Shown here: positions 1 through 61,337 of the stretch, piece by piece
How positions within the stretch are numbered: the first letter of the stretch is position 1
Layout of the letters: every line of letters starts with the position of its first letter
Assembly: GCA_963693365.1 (NCBI GenBank)
Contig: CAVNZM010000017.1
Location: forward strand, 4,588,001-4,652,000
Direction of reading: 5' to 3'
Length of the DNA: 64,000 nt
Source: Amoebidium appalachense
Taxonomy: Eukaryota; Ichthyosporea
The notes under the pieces: model-generated
The model's input: only the letters and a program-made list of their open reading frames with translations
The model's database searches: none
What the model was told of the DNA's origin: nothing
Program-made: the position numbers and the translations under genes

Positions 1-93
1 GGGGGGGGGGAAGGGGCTGGGGAGGAGGGCGGCGGACGGGGGGGAGGGGGTGGGGGGGGGGAGGGGAGGGGGGGGGGAAGAGGGGGTTATAAC

Positions 94-28230
<28,137 letters not shown>

Positions 28231-29558
28231 GTTTTTGGCTCAATGATGCGAGCGAGGCCACAGGTGGACCCCACTCCGTGCTTACGTCCCTCTAAACAGT
28301 AGCATGTTCGGAAAGCAACAAAAGGTGTGCTAGCTAGAGATCTCTCTCTGCAGATGCTGTTTTTGTGCTTTATATTTGCTCAGAGTAACCCTCTCATTAC
28401 ATCAGTATTCAAACTCGGAGCCCGTAGCCGCATGAAAGCTTCGTTTTTCGCGCCCCGATTTTTTGATGTTGTTAGTCTCGTTTCTGTCAAACCTCGAAGT
28501 TGCCAACGGTTCATAGACTTCATAGTGGGTGTCACAATAAAGAGGATGTCTCAACATCCGGACGGGCATCATGATGCACAAGTCCCACACTATGTAGTAC
28601 AGCGCTCAACATTTCTTTCATTTATGAACCTAAATCAAAAAAAAAAAAGAAAGAAAGAAAGAAATAAAAAAGGCATACTGTGTCATCTTATATGATGCGA
28701 TATTTATGTGTTCGAATTTACCCGCAGTGGCTTCAAGCCCGACCATAACCCCGTTTTTACGGTAAAAAATACCCAAAAGTTTTCAAAAATACCATCAAAA
28801 TTTCAGTTTATGGTAAGCCCCCGCAAGTTTCATGGTAAGTTACAGTAGGACCCCTCCTTTATCCTCCATTGACTTGGGAAGAAAAATACCATACCCCCCG
28901 GGCGAAAATACACCGGGGCTTGAAAAAATACCGAGAAAAAAGGTCTGAATTTTCGGGCTTGAGTGGCTTACTCAGTTTCGATACATAAGCCAATGAAAGT
29001 GCGACAATTTATCTTCTGGAATGCTCCGAATTCGGGGAGACTTTATTTTTTTACCTTAGTTGCTGTCAAACGTTCTTATGTGGTGACTATGGAAATAGAG
29101 TAACCAATATTCTAGTGCCTATTTTCATGCATACATATTTCTATACTATTTCTTATAGCTTTATCCATTCTATAATGGCGGCAGTGCTCCTGCACTCAAC
29201 TTGTCAAGATGACGCCTCAACTACCAAGTAAGGCAATTCTGTAATCTGTGCCAACAACTACTCTCATTGGCTACTTCAAAGCACACATTTAGTTGTGATT
29301 CGCTAAGGTCACTCAAGCGCGCACGCTTTGTTGCTTTTTCAAGTTCTCCGAGTCTTTTTTTCTCGCCAACTTGGATTCGAAAGTTGTTTGAAGCATGTGC
29401 CAATTGCAAACCGGTCCACGGGCCCATCCACCGACACACATCTCAATCACTTTATACCTTCAGCTCACGTGTTTAGGAGAAATCACCAGCCATAGTTTTT
29501 AAAGTTGAATGTGCTACTAGTCACATCTTCTCAACTCACCTCTGCATCATCACGCAAA
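28231..29558. other. Divergent intergenic region
   Basis: 1.3 kb between the start of the 5-phosphatase gene (minus) and the start of the membrane-protein gene (plus). It must hold both promoters. No clear TATA or CCAAT arrangement stands out. The segment 28728-28970 is AT-rich with repeated 'aaaataccc' words and short inverted ends around TCAAGCCCGA, so it may be another small mobile element. No coding island is seen. Confidence 0.6.
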
Positions 29559-30130
29559 ATGGCTCAACAGCCCACCACAGACAAGTATCGTCTCTCCACT
29601 GTTGTTCTGTATGCATTCCTCGTTTGGCTCTTTCCCATGATTGTTTCCTGTTTCTTTTACGATGAGGCCGGAAATAGGCGGGAAGATGTTGACGAACAAA
29701 CCTTCAAGAGTGTTATGGTGGTGACAGGCTCAGGCACTGGCGCATTTTTGCTTGTAAGGTGGGTTGTTTCTTTTTCTTTTCTCGTTTCTTCTTCTTTTCT
29801 TCCTAGGCAAAGGGAAACACCTTTTGCCCGGAAGGCGTGTGTGGGTGGGTGGGTGGAAAAAGGGGGAGGGGAGGGGGGGAGGGGGGGAGGGGGGGGGGGG
29901 GGGGGGGGGGGGGGAGGGAGGACGTGGGGGCGAAGGGCTTTTGCTTTACATCTCCCCCCATACTTCCCTTCTCTTTGTACTGGTTGTAGGTTCAAGTCCT
30001 ACTATCGCACACATGTACACGCCCAATACATCACCACTTTACCCTTACTCGCCCACTTTTCCTCCCACACACAGGTGTCGTTGCGTGCGCGATGGCACAC
30101 GCACAACTCACAGACACGCACGTACGCCCA

Positions 30131-30180
<50 letters not shown>

Positions 30181-30306
30181 GAAAAGAGTCAAGGGCACAC
30201 AAACTCGTGCACATGCACAAACACACACATACACATACGCACATATACACGCATACCTTACACAAGGCGCTCAGACGCACTCGTACTACAGAGAGTAAGG
30301 GGAGGT

Positions 30307-30340
<34 letters not shown>

Positions 30341-31172
30341 CCAATGGGGGTTAAATTTTTATGTTCTAAATATATTTGGAGAGAGGGAGGGGTGAGAGGG
30401 GGGCTGGGCCAGGGCGGGAGGGGGAGGGGCTGGGGAGGGGAGTGGGGGGGGGGGGGGGGGGGGGGACAGGGAGGGGGGAAGGGGCGGGGGAAGGGGGAGG
30501 GGGTTGGGAAAGGGGGGGAAGAGAGAAACTGCGAGGGGGGGAAGGGGGGAGGGGGGCAAGAGAGAGAGAGAGGACAAGAGAGAGAGCGAGAGGCTGGTGG
30601 GAGGTGGGGGGGAGGGGAGGTTTTCTGTGTATGTGCGTGTGCGTGTGCGTATGCGTGTGTGTGTGTGTGTGTGTGTGCGTGCGTGCGTGTTCATGTACGC
30701 GTCTCTGTGATACAATTCCCACACGTACTAACAACTATCTTCCTGTTGTGGCTCTCCCTACTTTACAAGTATTCCCTTCTTTCTCGCTCATCTTCTTCCA
30801 CTCCCCAGCCCCCTCTTTGTCTTTCTTCCTCTGGCTCTCCATGATTTTCGGACCATCGTCCCTTCTCCCCCTACCTCCTTTACCCCCACCCCACCCCACC
30901 CCATCCCCTCGCCGCTTTTTCAGGGTCTCTCCTTTCTTTACACACACCAACCCAATAGCTGCTAAATAACCCCTCTCCCCCTCCCCCACCCCCACCCTGT
31001 GAAACCCTCGTGACACAAGTCGTCTCTTGTCTTCTTCCTTAGTTGTACACGCTGATTGCTGAAACACCTCAATTTTCTATCATCCCTCCCCCCCTTCTCC
31101 CCTCCAAAAGCATAGTGGTACAAACGAAGGATTTCTCCCCCACCACCACCTCCACCTAAAAAAAAAAAAAAA

Positions 31173-31221
<49 letters not shown>

Positions 31222-31391
31222 GGGGAGGGTGGGAAGAAAATGAAAAAGATCCCGATGAGTACGAACCTATAGTGTCATAAGAGCTACGATTAATTTAAGG
31301 TTGAAGCATGGGCACACAACTGCAATCGTTCTCCTTCCATTTATACATGTATTGTGGTTGTCATTTTGGTGGTTGTCAGATGAAAAGGGGA

Positions 31392-31422
<31 letters not shown>

Positions 31423-31448
31423 AGTATGCAGGTATCCATTCATACCCA

Positions 31449-31487
<39 letters not shown>

Positions 31488-31656
31488 TGCCCGCCGGTTG
31501 GGAATCTCAAGAGTTTCTGCCTGCTCACCTAGTGATGCAAACCGAGAACAATGGCTTTTTTATGCACGGGTAGTGACATGGCAATTTTCTATGAGCCGGC
31601 ATGTTTTAATACTTCGTATTTGGTTGGCTTTCCCTCTCTCATTCCCCCCCCCCCCC

Positions 31657-31727
<71 letters not shown>

Positions 31728-31901
31728 CCTCTCTATCCCACCCCTCTCTTCTCCCCACCACCACCAAGAACCCCCCTCCCCCCCTTGCATATCAGGACAG
31801 CACATAATCCTCACTAACTGCAATCGCACACCCTCCTCCCCTCCCGCTGCGCCCCACACATGCACGCACTCGCGCTCACACGCACACAAACACACATGCA
31901 T

Positions 31902-31993
<92 letters not shown>

Positions 31994-32021
31994 ACACCTA
32001 CATAAACACGCACACGCACAC

Positions 32022-32072
<51 letters not shown>

Positions 32073-32453
32073 CATTATCACCCCTCCCCCCCCCCCCCCC
32101 ACGCACACACACACACACAATCCCTCCCCCCCCCCCCCCCCCCCGCACACACACACAATCCTCCACCCCTACCCCTACCCCTCCGACACACACACAGAAT
32201 CTTCTCCAATCAAATCGTCGGCACCCCACTTCAGTCTCAAGCCACCTCCCTAGGTCTTAAGATTGGAATGTTGTGGCTAGTGATCAACTATGCGCTAGAC
32301 GTGATCGTATTGGTGCATCTGCTTGGAATGCCGCTCCGTGATTGGTTCTTTCACGTTGGAATGCGCTATCTCACCATGCCCACATACGGTATGGCTATGG
32401 GGGCGGTTGTTCAGGCAGCATACAGAGTGGATAATGAAAATAAGGAAAAGTGA
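29559..32453 (+). CDS. Small four-helix membrane protein, three exons
   Basis: Exons 29559-29758, 29990-30014 and 32235-32453 give a 147-residue protein. Donors are AG|GTGGGT and CAT|GTACAC; acceptors TTGTAG and CTTCAG; the phases agree. Predicted membrane segments: VVLYAFLVWLFPMIVSCFF (about 14-32), SVMVVTGSGTGAFLLV (about 52-68), IGMLWLVINYALDVIVLV (about 84-101) and a C-terminal MPTYGMAMGAVVQAAY (about 122-138), with a basic tail. The pattern 'GMLWLVIN..LD.IVLV..LGM' recalls small uncharacterised bacterial and archaeal membrane proteins as I remember them; no function is known to me. The 25-nt middle exon (FKSYYRTH) is the least certain part; without it the outer exons can also join in phase 0 using the donor CTT|GTAAGG. 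The second intron (30015-32234) is filled with (CA)n, poly-G, poly-C and (CT)n. Confidence 0.75.
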
Positions 32454-34134
32454 TTGTTAAAGCAAAGTATCTGTTGCCGTAGATTGGTGGTATTGAGGTC
32501 CCGGGGTGATCCGGGGTGATTGAAGGAGGTGGGGAGTGGGGAGAGGAAACAAAGAAGTGGGAGAAATTGGGGGGGGGAGGGGGGGGGGGGGGGGGTTGAA
32601 AGGGGGAATCGGGAGAGAGAAAAGGTGTCAGATAGAGAGATTTTATAGAAGTATAAATTAGTCAGGTATGTATGTTTTGTGGGGACGATGGGGTGAAGAT
32701 GAAGTGGATAGTAATTGGCAGGAAGTCATGCAAGAATTTGACTCCTGAGGTCCAGCCAGAGGTGTGCACAGTATACATGTTACAGTGCCAGATATGGATA
32801 TACTGTTTTAAATTTTAAATATTAACTTTGGGAGAGTTAGTGAAAGTTTTTAATTGTCTTGAGTGTTGGTAGACGATGAAGTGAGAGTACAGTTAAACTA
32901 TTTTGAAATATGGTGGCACTATGTTTGATTGGATGTAAATACAGTTGGTCCATACGTGCAGTGAAATGTACTTTAAAACTTGCAGTGTGCATAATTTTTG
33001 CTTTAAGCGGTCAGATGAATTATGCTACTGTTATGGATGTCCGTTTTGATCCACGGGTATATGACGAGCGAATTCTCTATCAATGAGGGTTAACGCTCAA
33101 CAATAAAAATAAAAAATAATGGGAAATAGAAACCAAAAAAAATTTAAACAGCGGCAAGGGGTTTGCTCATTGAAAAACTTGCAATATACATGTGTGTTCG
33201 TGTGTGTGTGTGTGCACAGCCAGATAGAAAGCTAGTAGTGTTCGTTCTCCACTAGTACATATTAAGTGAATGCTCTGCCAATGGGGTTATGGTACCTACA
33301 CTAAAAATAAATAAAAATTATAAAAAATAAAATAAAAATAAAAATAGCAGACGTGAACCCAACTAAGAGTTACCATGAGAGTGGCCTACAGACGTTTACT
33401 TTTTTATTTTTTGTACCGAAAGTTCACCATAGCACTCCGTATTGTAATAAACAAGGCATTCTTTCCTCCTTTCCCCTCATTCCCTCTCTCTCTCTCTCTC
33501 TCTCTCTCTTCTTCTCTCTCCTCCTCCCCCCCCCCCCCCCCTCCCCCCCCCCCCCCCCCCACCGAACCCCAGGGCCCTTCCGCTCTCTCCAATCGTAAAC
33601 CCCCCCACCCCTCTCTCTCTGTGTGCACGTGGGTGTGCGTGTTATATGACATATGCATGCACGTGTGGGCTTGCGCACGCCCACCCCACTGTGTGTGGTT
33701 TGTTGCGTGCGTGCGCACATGTGTGGATTTGTGTGGGTGTGTTCGTGCATGCACGGGTGTGTGTGTGTACATGTGTGACACGCAGTAGTGTTTGGTGTGG
33801 GGCGGTCCGGGTAGGGTGGTTGGAAACGGGTGTGTGCTTGGAGACATGTGTGCACCTACCCGGTGCTTGTGGGTGCGAGCATATATGTACTAATGCAGTA
33901 CATTCAATCCAAATTCGGTGCTTTTGTTGTTGTTTTTTGGCCGTGCGTGTTTGTGTGTGTGTGTGTGTAGGGGTGAGGGTGGGTGTGGGTGGGTGGGTGG
34001 GTGGGTGGGTGTGGTCGTGTGTGTGTGACTGTGTGTGTGAGTGTGTGTGTTTTGTGTTGTGTGTGCGGGCTGGGTGGGGTGGGTGGGTGAGTGTGTTCGT
34101 GTGGGTGGGTGGGTGGGTGTTTATGTGTTGTGTG

Positions 34135-34165
<31 letters not shown>

Positions 34166-34377
34166 TTGTGTGTGTGTTGTGTGTGGGTGGGTAGGTGGGT
34201 GAGTGGGTGCCACTAGTACTGGATGTGTTCGTGTGCGAGTGTGTGTGAGTGACACACCGTTGTGGTTTTGAGTGTGTCCTGGTGGGATGTGTGGAAATTT
34301 AAACAGGCATGTGTTTGGAGACGTCTGCAGCTGTGCACCTCTGTGTTTGCACTTGTGGGTGTCAGCCCTATGAATCT

Positions 34378-34415
<38 letters not shown>

Positions 34416-34698
34416 TCAGATTTTTGTTTTTTATTTTTCAAACTCTCGTTCGTGATGATACAACAACGGAATGCCCGAAAATGTTCTGGCAAAAACTCTC
34501 AAAGTACACAGAAATAGTTAACTGCCTATTGCTTGCTTTTATGTGCCGAAATGTTTTTAGCATATCAGCACAACACATTTATGGTTCTTTTTTACCAGTC
34601 ACAGGCACATACTTGTGGTTTTAGTTCGAAAAATAGAACTAGTTTCACCAACTGGGAGAAACTGTAACAAACCACAATTCATCAAAAGTGCTGCCCCC

Positions 34699-34729
<31 letters not shown>

Positions 34730-34796
34730 AAAAAAAAAACCAACAGCAGCAAACACGCACACGCACAAGCACGCGCGCGCACACACACACACACAT

Positions 34797-34863
<67 letters not shown>

Positions 34864-35189
34864 TACACACACACACACACACACAAACATCCCCCCCCCC
34901 TCCCCCCCCCCCCCCCCCAACTCCTCCTCCTCTCCCGCCCCCCCCCCTCCCCCCCCCCAAAAAAAAAAAAAATCCAACCCCCTCCTCGACCCCCCACAAC
35001 AAAAAAAAAAAAAAAAAAAAAAAAGATTCCGGCTACCAGCTATTCATCTGCACAGAACTCTCGCTTTTTCACTCGTTTCAGACAGGTTCCCTTACAATCA
35101 AATCTCACATATCTTAACCATACACCTACTTCATCGCCCATCCCTTGACCAACACTTCAAGAACAACTTTGCGTCCCTTAAAGATAACC
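32454..35189. other. Convergent intergenic region
   Basis: Lies between the 3' ends of the membrane-protein gene and the ERGIC-3 gene. 32454-33360 is ordinary AT-rich sequence with AATAAA-like words near 33098-33120. The rest is (CT)n at 33484-33530, a TG/GGTG-rich stretch at 33930-34210, poly-G at 34381-34413, and two (C)n(A)n blocks at 34694-34739 and 34949-34971 around a (CA)n tract. No coding island is seen. Confidence 0.65.
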
Positions 35190-46861
<11,672 letters not shown>

Positions 46862-47786
46862 CTTTCTGGTGTACTTATAACATAAACTGTGGGTGGCTAA
46901 TTCATGTAGAATACTATGCTATAGTAAGGGCTTCTGCGTCCGCTCCTGTCGTAAAGAAAAGGCGGAACGTTCGGCTAGAAGACAGATGTGACGTGTTGCA
47001 GCGGCAACCGTTTGGCGAATGCACGCTTCTGTTGCTGATTTCTTTTGTGTTTGAGTTTGTTGGTTGTATGAAAACGCTCACGTTGCGCGTGTCAAGTATT
47101 GTAAAGGTCCAAGTGAGCAATGGGTGGATACAGATGAAGCCCAAGGGGTGTGGAGGGGGAAAGTGTTGATGAGGTCTACGGTCTTTTGGTGTAAGGAACG
47201 GTAAAGCTACTTGGAAATGGTCATGTTTTCGTTAGCGGTGAAGCCTTCAGTTTTCAGAAGTGATTAAACTAAGATTCTTCAGATTAGGTACAAGACCTCA
47301 TTTGATCTGTTCGTAAGAATGTAGGCCAGTATAACCATTCCGAGCGTGTAAACACATATGCATGTGTGGACGTATCGTTGATAGTTCATTCAAAGTGTAC
47401 ACTTTTGAAACGCCGGAACGTTTTCAAGTTGGGCACCTCGCGGAAAATAAAATGTTACGTTTTCGCGATTTTCGTATACAGTAATGCATGATGTTTAGTA
47501 TTTTAAGTATAGAGACACCTAAAATGTGTAAATAAACCAATAGTGATAGCTTTTTAAAAGAGAGTTTATCTTTTATTGGCATTTTATGGTTTGCCTTCTG
47601 GGCGCATTCCTTGTCACCCAGTGAAGAGATAAATTAATGGGGGGGGGGAATGTGCTGTCAATTTGTCAAACGAAAAAAAATCCGCTTCTTCACGTGACAA
47701 ACTGACAGGCTTTCAAAGGCCCCATTCCTATCCGTCTCATACAAGAAAAAAGTCAAGGTTTATAAAAAGACCAAAAGAGTAGGAAT

Positions 47787-48486
47787 ATGGCTAAAAAGAG
47801 GCCGCGCCTTTTATACACAACACCCTCTGAAAACAACCCCCCGCCACGCCTATGGCCACCAAGGCCTCCTAAATACCACACCGGGTGTGGTATTTAGGAG
47901 GCCTTGATGGCCACCCAGCTTACACAGCTACACGAGTTACAATGTGAACCCCCATGTGGGGGAGGGTAGTGTGGTTTGCGGCTGTGGCCACGCATTCATC
48001 CTAAACCGTGAAGAGGCCAAGCGGTTAAGAAAGGGAGACCTAAAACAGGGCACATTAGCCCTTTCACAGTCGGACGACCGTGCATCTAAGCACAGAGACC
48101 AAGGTTGCAAAGCCTTCAACGCCCGGGGGTCTCTTAGATCTTTCAAACAGGCACTGTATAAGCGCATAAGCACCCGAAATGATTACCAAAAAACAAAAAA
48201 CATTGCAGCAACATATGACGAGGCTGTTTCTGCGTGCGTGGAACTGGAGGAGAGACTGGCCAAGGTTGCCGCAGAACTCAAAGCTGTACGGGATGCCGAC
48301 AACAAACTAGCTGTGGCACCCAAAGCTCAGTCTATGCACCCCAAAGGTGTTGTATGCGACGTAGGGAAAATAGACCGCACCAGATCGGTTGTGGTGGTGG
48401 ACCATTTGGAAAGGGAAGCAAATCTTGTGGAGGGAGGTAGGGAGGGAGGGGAAGAGGTACCTGTGGGAGAAATGGAAAGGGTTTAG
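47787..48486 (+). CDS. Candidate gene with C-x-C-G-H motif and coiled coil (low confidence)
   Basis: The solid part is an open frame ending at TAG 48484-48486 and extending back to about 47919 with normal codon variety. It contains VNPHVGEGSVVCGCGHAFIL, then basic sequence and a predicted coiled coil (DEAVSACVELEERLAKVAAE). It has no suitable in-frame ATG near its beginning. Joining an upstream ATG at 47787 (MAKKRPRLL) through a 34-nt intron (47885-47918) restores one 221-residue frame, with TATAAAAA at 47761 upstream. That intron overlaps one arm of a 61-bp palindrome (47853-47913). C-x-C-G-H resembles half of a zinc ribbon. Alternatives: a terminal exon of a larger gene, or a decayed gene. 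Function unknown. Confidence 0.4.
47853..47913. repeat. 61-bp near-perfect palindrome
   Basis: Two 30-bp arms with a single mismatch around one central base; the left arm starts TGGCCACCAAGGCCTCCTAA. It would form a very stable hairpin in RNA or cruciform in DNA. It overlaps the end of the candidate first exon and the 34-nt intron of the gene at 47787-48486. Confidence 0.9.
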
Positions 48487-48898
48487 GGGGTGGGACAGAC
48501 GGGGTGGGTGAGTGGAGGAATACAGAGAGAGGGGGAGTGAGGGGGAAGCCATGAATGTGGATCTATCGATCGATAGAGGGAGGTTGTTTGAAGTACTAAA
48601 ACTGGCTTTTTATTTTCTAAATCACTTCTTTCACTTATTTAAAGTTAAGAGTTATTTTGTCTGCTCTGCCATAAAGTCAATACTGATATGCCAACTCTGG
48701 GCAATCTAAACTGCCCATGTATATGCGCGGGTTATTCAAAACTTGGTATAACAGCTGTGCCCATCACAAGCTCCAGCTGTCGTGCATGTACATGTGTGTA
48801 TGTGTGACACTGTGTATGTGCGTGTGTGCGTGTGTGTGCGTGTGTGTGTGCGCGCGCGTGCGCGCGCGTGTATTCGTGTGTTTGTGCGTGCGTGTGCC

Positions 48899-48953
<55 letters not shown>

Positions 48954-49319
48954 ATGCGTGTGTGTGTGTGTGTATGTGGGGATGTGTGTGTGTGTGTGTG
49001 TGTGTTGGGGGGGGGGGGGGGGGGGGGGGGGGGGCAACAGCACCACAAAAGAACGATATCAACACGAAACCAGTGCTAACATCAGCTTAAGCTTTCGTTA
49101 ATGTTGTGACTTTTTAGAAATACGTGTTTTTTTTTTGTGCTTAAAACTTATTTGTTATGCTTGTGTGCATAATACAGATGCCAATGGTTGGTTTCTGAAC
49201 ATGGAAAGAGATTTTTTTCAGGCGTTGCAATTGAGAGAAGGAGCGTTGGTGTCGGGAAAGGTGTCAGTTCAACACGCCATCATCTCACGTGCGCCGATGA
49301 CGCAATCAGTGGTGCATTT
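48487..49319. other. Intergenic region with a (TG)n tract
   Basis: Mixed sequence, then a TG/CG-rich microsatellite at 48780-49005 and about 30 G at 49006-49034, then AT-rich sequence. No coding island is seen. Confidence 0.6.
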
Positions 49320-49570
49320 TTAGCCAATCACAGATCGTTAAAATGTTGTATGGCTGGTAGCCAATGAACATACTTTACAGCACGGCAGGCTGATGTCATT
49401 TTCATGGACCAATTAGTTACCAAACATAATAATCTTTATGCATTTAAAAGTCGTCAAAGGAGGAAGGCTTATAATATTCATAAATTTTTGTTAAACTTCT
49501 AGTTTCGCCGAAAAATTGGCGCAAGTCTAGAGTATGCATTCCTATACCACCGTGCCTGAAAGTATATAAA
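49320..49570 (+). promoter_or_regulatory. Candidate promoter of the thioredoxin reductase gene
   Basis: CCAAT words at about 49324 (AGCCAATCACAG), 49360 (AGCCAATGAAC) and 49408 (GACCAATTAG), followed by TATATAAAG at 49563-49571. The TATA-like box lies about 140 bp upstream of the ATG at 49708. The region is free of microsatellites. Confidence 0.5.
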
Positions 49571-49674
49571 GAGGTAGACCTTTTGTGTCATGCATTCATT
49601 CAAATTTCTACCTCAATTCTGACTAACAAAGCGTGATAGATTTCTGCAACCACTTTTTACTAGAGTATCTCTGA

Positions 49675-52035
<2,361 letters not shown>

Positions 52036-52253
52036 TGCTTTGTATTTGGACCCCCCACCTAATTTTCAGTTATTATGGCGTAATATGTAATTTAGAGAGA
52101 TGAATATATTCTGTTTTGAGGTTTTTATGTGAGTTTACTACAAAGGTATTTAGCTGTCTATGTGACCGTGATACTTTACTGAACACTATATTGATATGTC
52201 GTGTGTTTCAATGTGGTGGTGAGGGCCTATTTGTTGCCTTCTTATAATTATTC

Positions 52254-52303
<50 letters not shown>

Positions 52304-52828
52304 AAGCTTGTCTGGTATCAGCTTGATTTCCTAGAAAATGTTTATCATGGTTTTGCATTGTTGGAGAGCCACAGCTGCAAACAGTGTTTTGCATTTGAAA
52401 TTCCTGTGTGACTAATTGGCGGGTTCTTTTAGTTTTACTCCTTACGTTTATCTAAGTTTTACATTTCAATTTATCAATATTATGGCTTTAAACGTATATA
52501 TGGAATTCGAGATGTTAAGTTGTCGTACATGTTGGGCTGATACGATTGATTTGAAGAAAAAAACTGATACATGTATGGTATGTGATGAAAATTGACAACG
52601 AGTATGAAATAAATGACGAATTAACTTGAAACACAACTCTAAATGACCAATTGGGGTCGTTTCCACCCTCCTCCTTCCTCCCCCCCCCCCTTCTATCTCG
52701 ACCTCCCCCTTCCTTTTCCTCTCTTCGGCTATTTGTTATGTCTCCTTTTTCTACTTCCCCTTTATCATATCAGTGTTAGTCAATTGGGTTCTACCCTTCC
52801 CCCCTCCCCCCCCCCCCCCCCTCCCCCC

Positions 52829-52886
<58 letters not shown>

Positions 52887-52898
52887 GTAGATATATAT

Positions 52899-52968
<70 letters not shown>

Positions 52969-53389
52969 TTTCTATGATATATATATCCCCCCCCCCCCCC
53001 CCCCCCCCCCCTTTCCCCCCGCTCCTCCACCCTCCCGGGGCTGGTCCCACCATTGCAGAGTTGAATCGCAACTTACAGAAATCAAGAAATTTTCTTTAGA
53101 AAGAGGCTGCGCTGAGATAGCATCATGGTAAGCATCATCCCTTCACAGTGTTGATTTCCCTTTTCCCAAACACACACACATCAGTACACGCGCGCACACG
53201 CATGCACACACACACATGCACCCACGAATTCACCCATGCACCCAAACGCGCGCGCACACACACACACATACACACACACACACACACACACAGAGCCATC
53301 CCACCAACATTACCCCCCTTTGCCCCTGCTCTCGAATTAGCCCCTCTTCTCGAATTCCGAAGCTCGCCTCCCCTCCCACCTGCCCTTGC

Positions 53390-53443
<54 letters not shown>

Positions 53444-54090
53444 TAAAATCTCCATAAAAAGGTGTAACTATAAACGAACTAGAGAGAAAATCCTTAGCCT
53501 CAGCCCGGGAGGGTGCCGAGGGAAGTTTGCTTGTGCGTGTGTGTGGGGGGGGGGGAGGAGGGGGAGGAGGGGGCGGGGGGGAGTATGCAAAACCGAGAGC
53601 TCGGGGTTCTTTTTACTGGCACAATACCATGGAATTTCAACCTCACATCATGAATTTCGGCAAATTCGCTGTTTTTATGCTGCACTTTTTTATTGTGTCG
53701 CAACGCAGCAATCAGTACCACCAAAGTTGGCTACAAGCGAGCTTTTTCCTTCCCCGGTGCTTTCGGCCTTCAGTTCTTTTCACGTACATAAGTTCAGGTT
53801 GGATTTTCTTTGGCCCACAGCATAACATCCCTAGTAGAAAACTTCTGTTACGCCTTAGTTAAACGAGAATACAGGGAGATATTGCAGCATGCAGAATTCG
53901 GATATAACGTTTATGTATGTATCTCAAACATGGTTGCGAGGCAAAGTCAACTACGCTACTGCATATCACACAATATCACACGGGTGAAGTCACACCCATG
54001 TATGCTCACATCGACACACATAAAATCTCGCCCCATGCCCTCATGTACCATTTACTTACAGTCGCACGCAAATTTTTGAGGTCTATTCAA
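52036..54090. other. Convergent intergenic region
   Basis: Lies between the 3' ends of the thioredoxin reductase and S41 peptidase genes. It contains (TG)n at 52255-52300, a probable polyadenylation word at 52608-52613, (CT)n at 52831-52884, (TG)n at 52903-52967, poly-C runs, a (CA)n tract near 53258-53290 and a (C)n(A)n junction at 53391-53429. From 53460 on the sequence is mixed, but no exon with convincing splice sites was found. Confidence 0.6.
52608..52613 (+). promoter_or_regulatory. AATAAA, possible poly(A) signal of the thioredoxin reductase gene
   Basis: AATAAA in the context GAAATAAATGACG, about 570 nt after the stop codon. No other AATAAA is apparent closer. Whether this lineage uses AATAAA is not known. 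Confidence 0.3.

Positions 54091-61337
<7,247 letters not shown>

Noticed and set aside
29985-30002. Perfect tRNA T-arm look-alike (GTAGG-TTCAAGT-CCTAC)
   Set aside because: No D-arm, anticodon arm or acceptor stem in the surrounding sequence; the segment fits better as a 25-nt exon.
32161-32184. Telomere-like CCCTACCCCTACCC
   Set aside because: Only three imperfect units inside CA/C-rich intron sequence.
47080-47169. Plus-strand frame ending KGCGGGKC, like the thioredoxin reductase tail
   Set aside because: Nothing else in the frame resembles the family, there are no splice signals, and it lies in the upstream region of the ERGIC-3 gene. Probably coincidence in a GGA-rich stretch.
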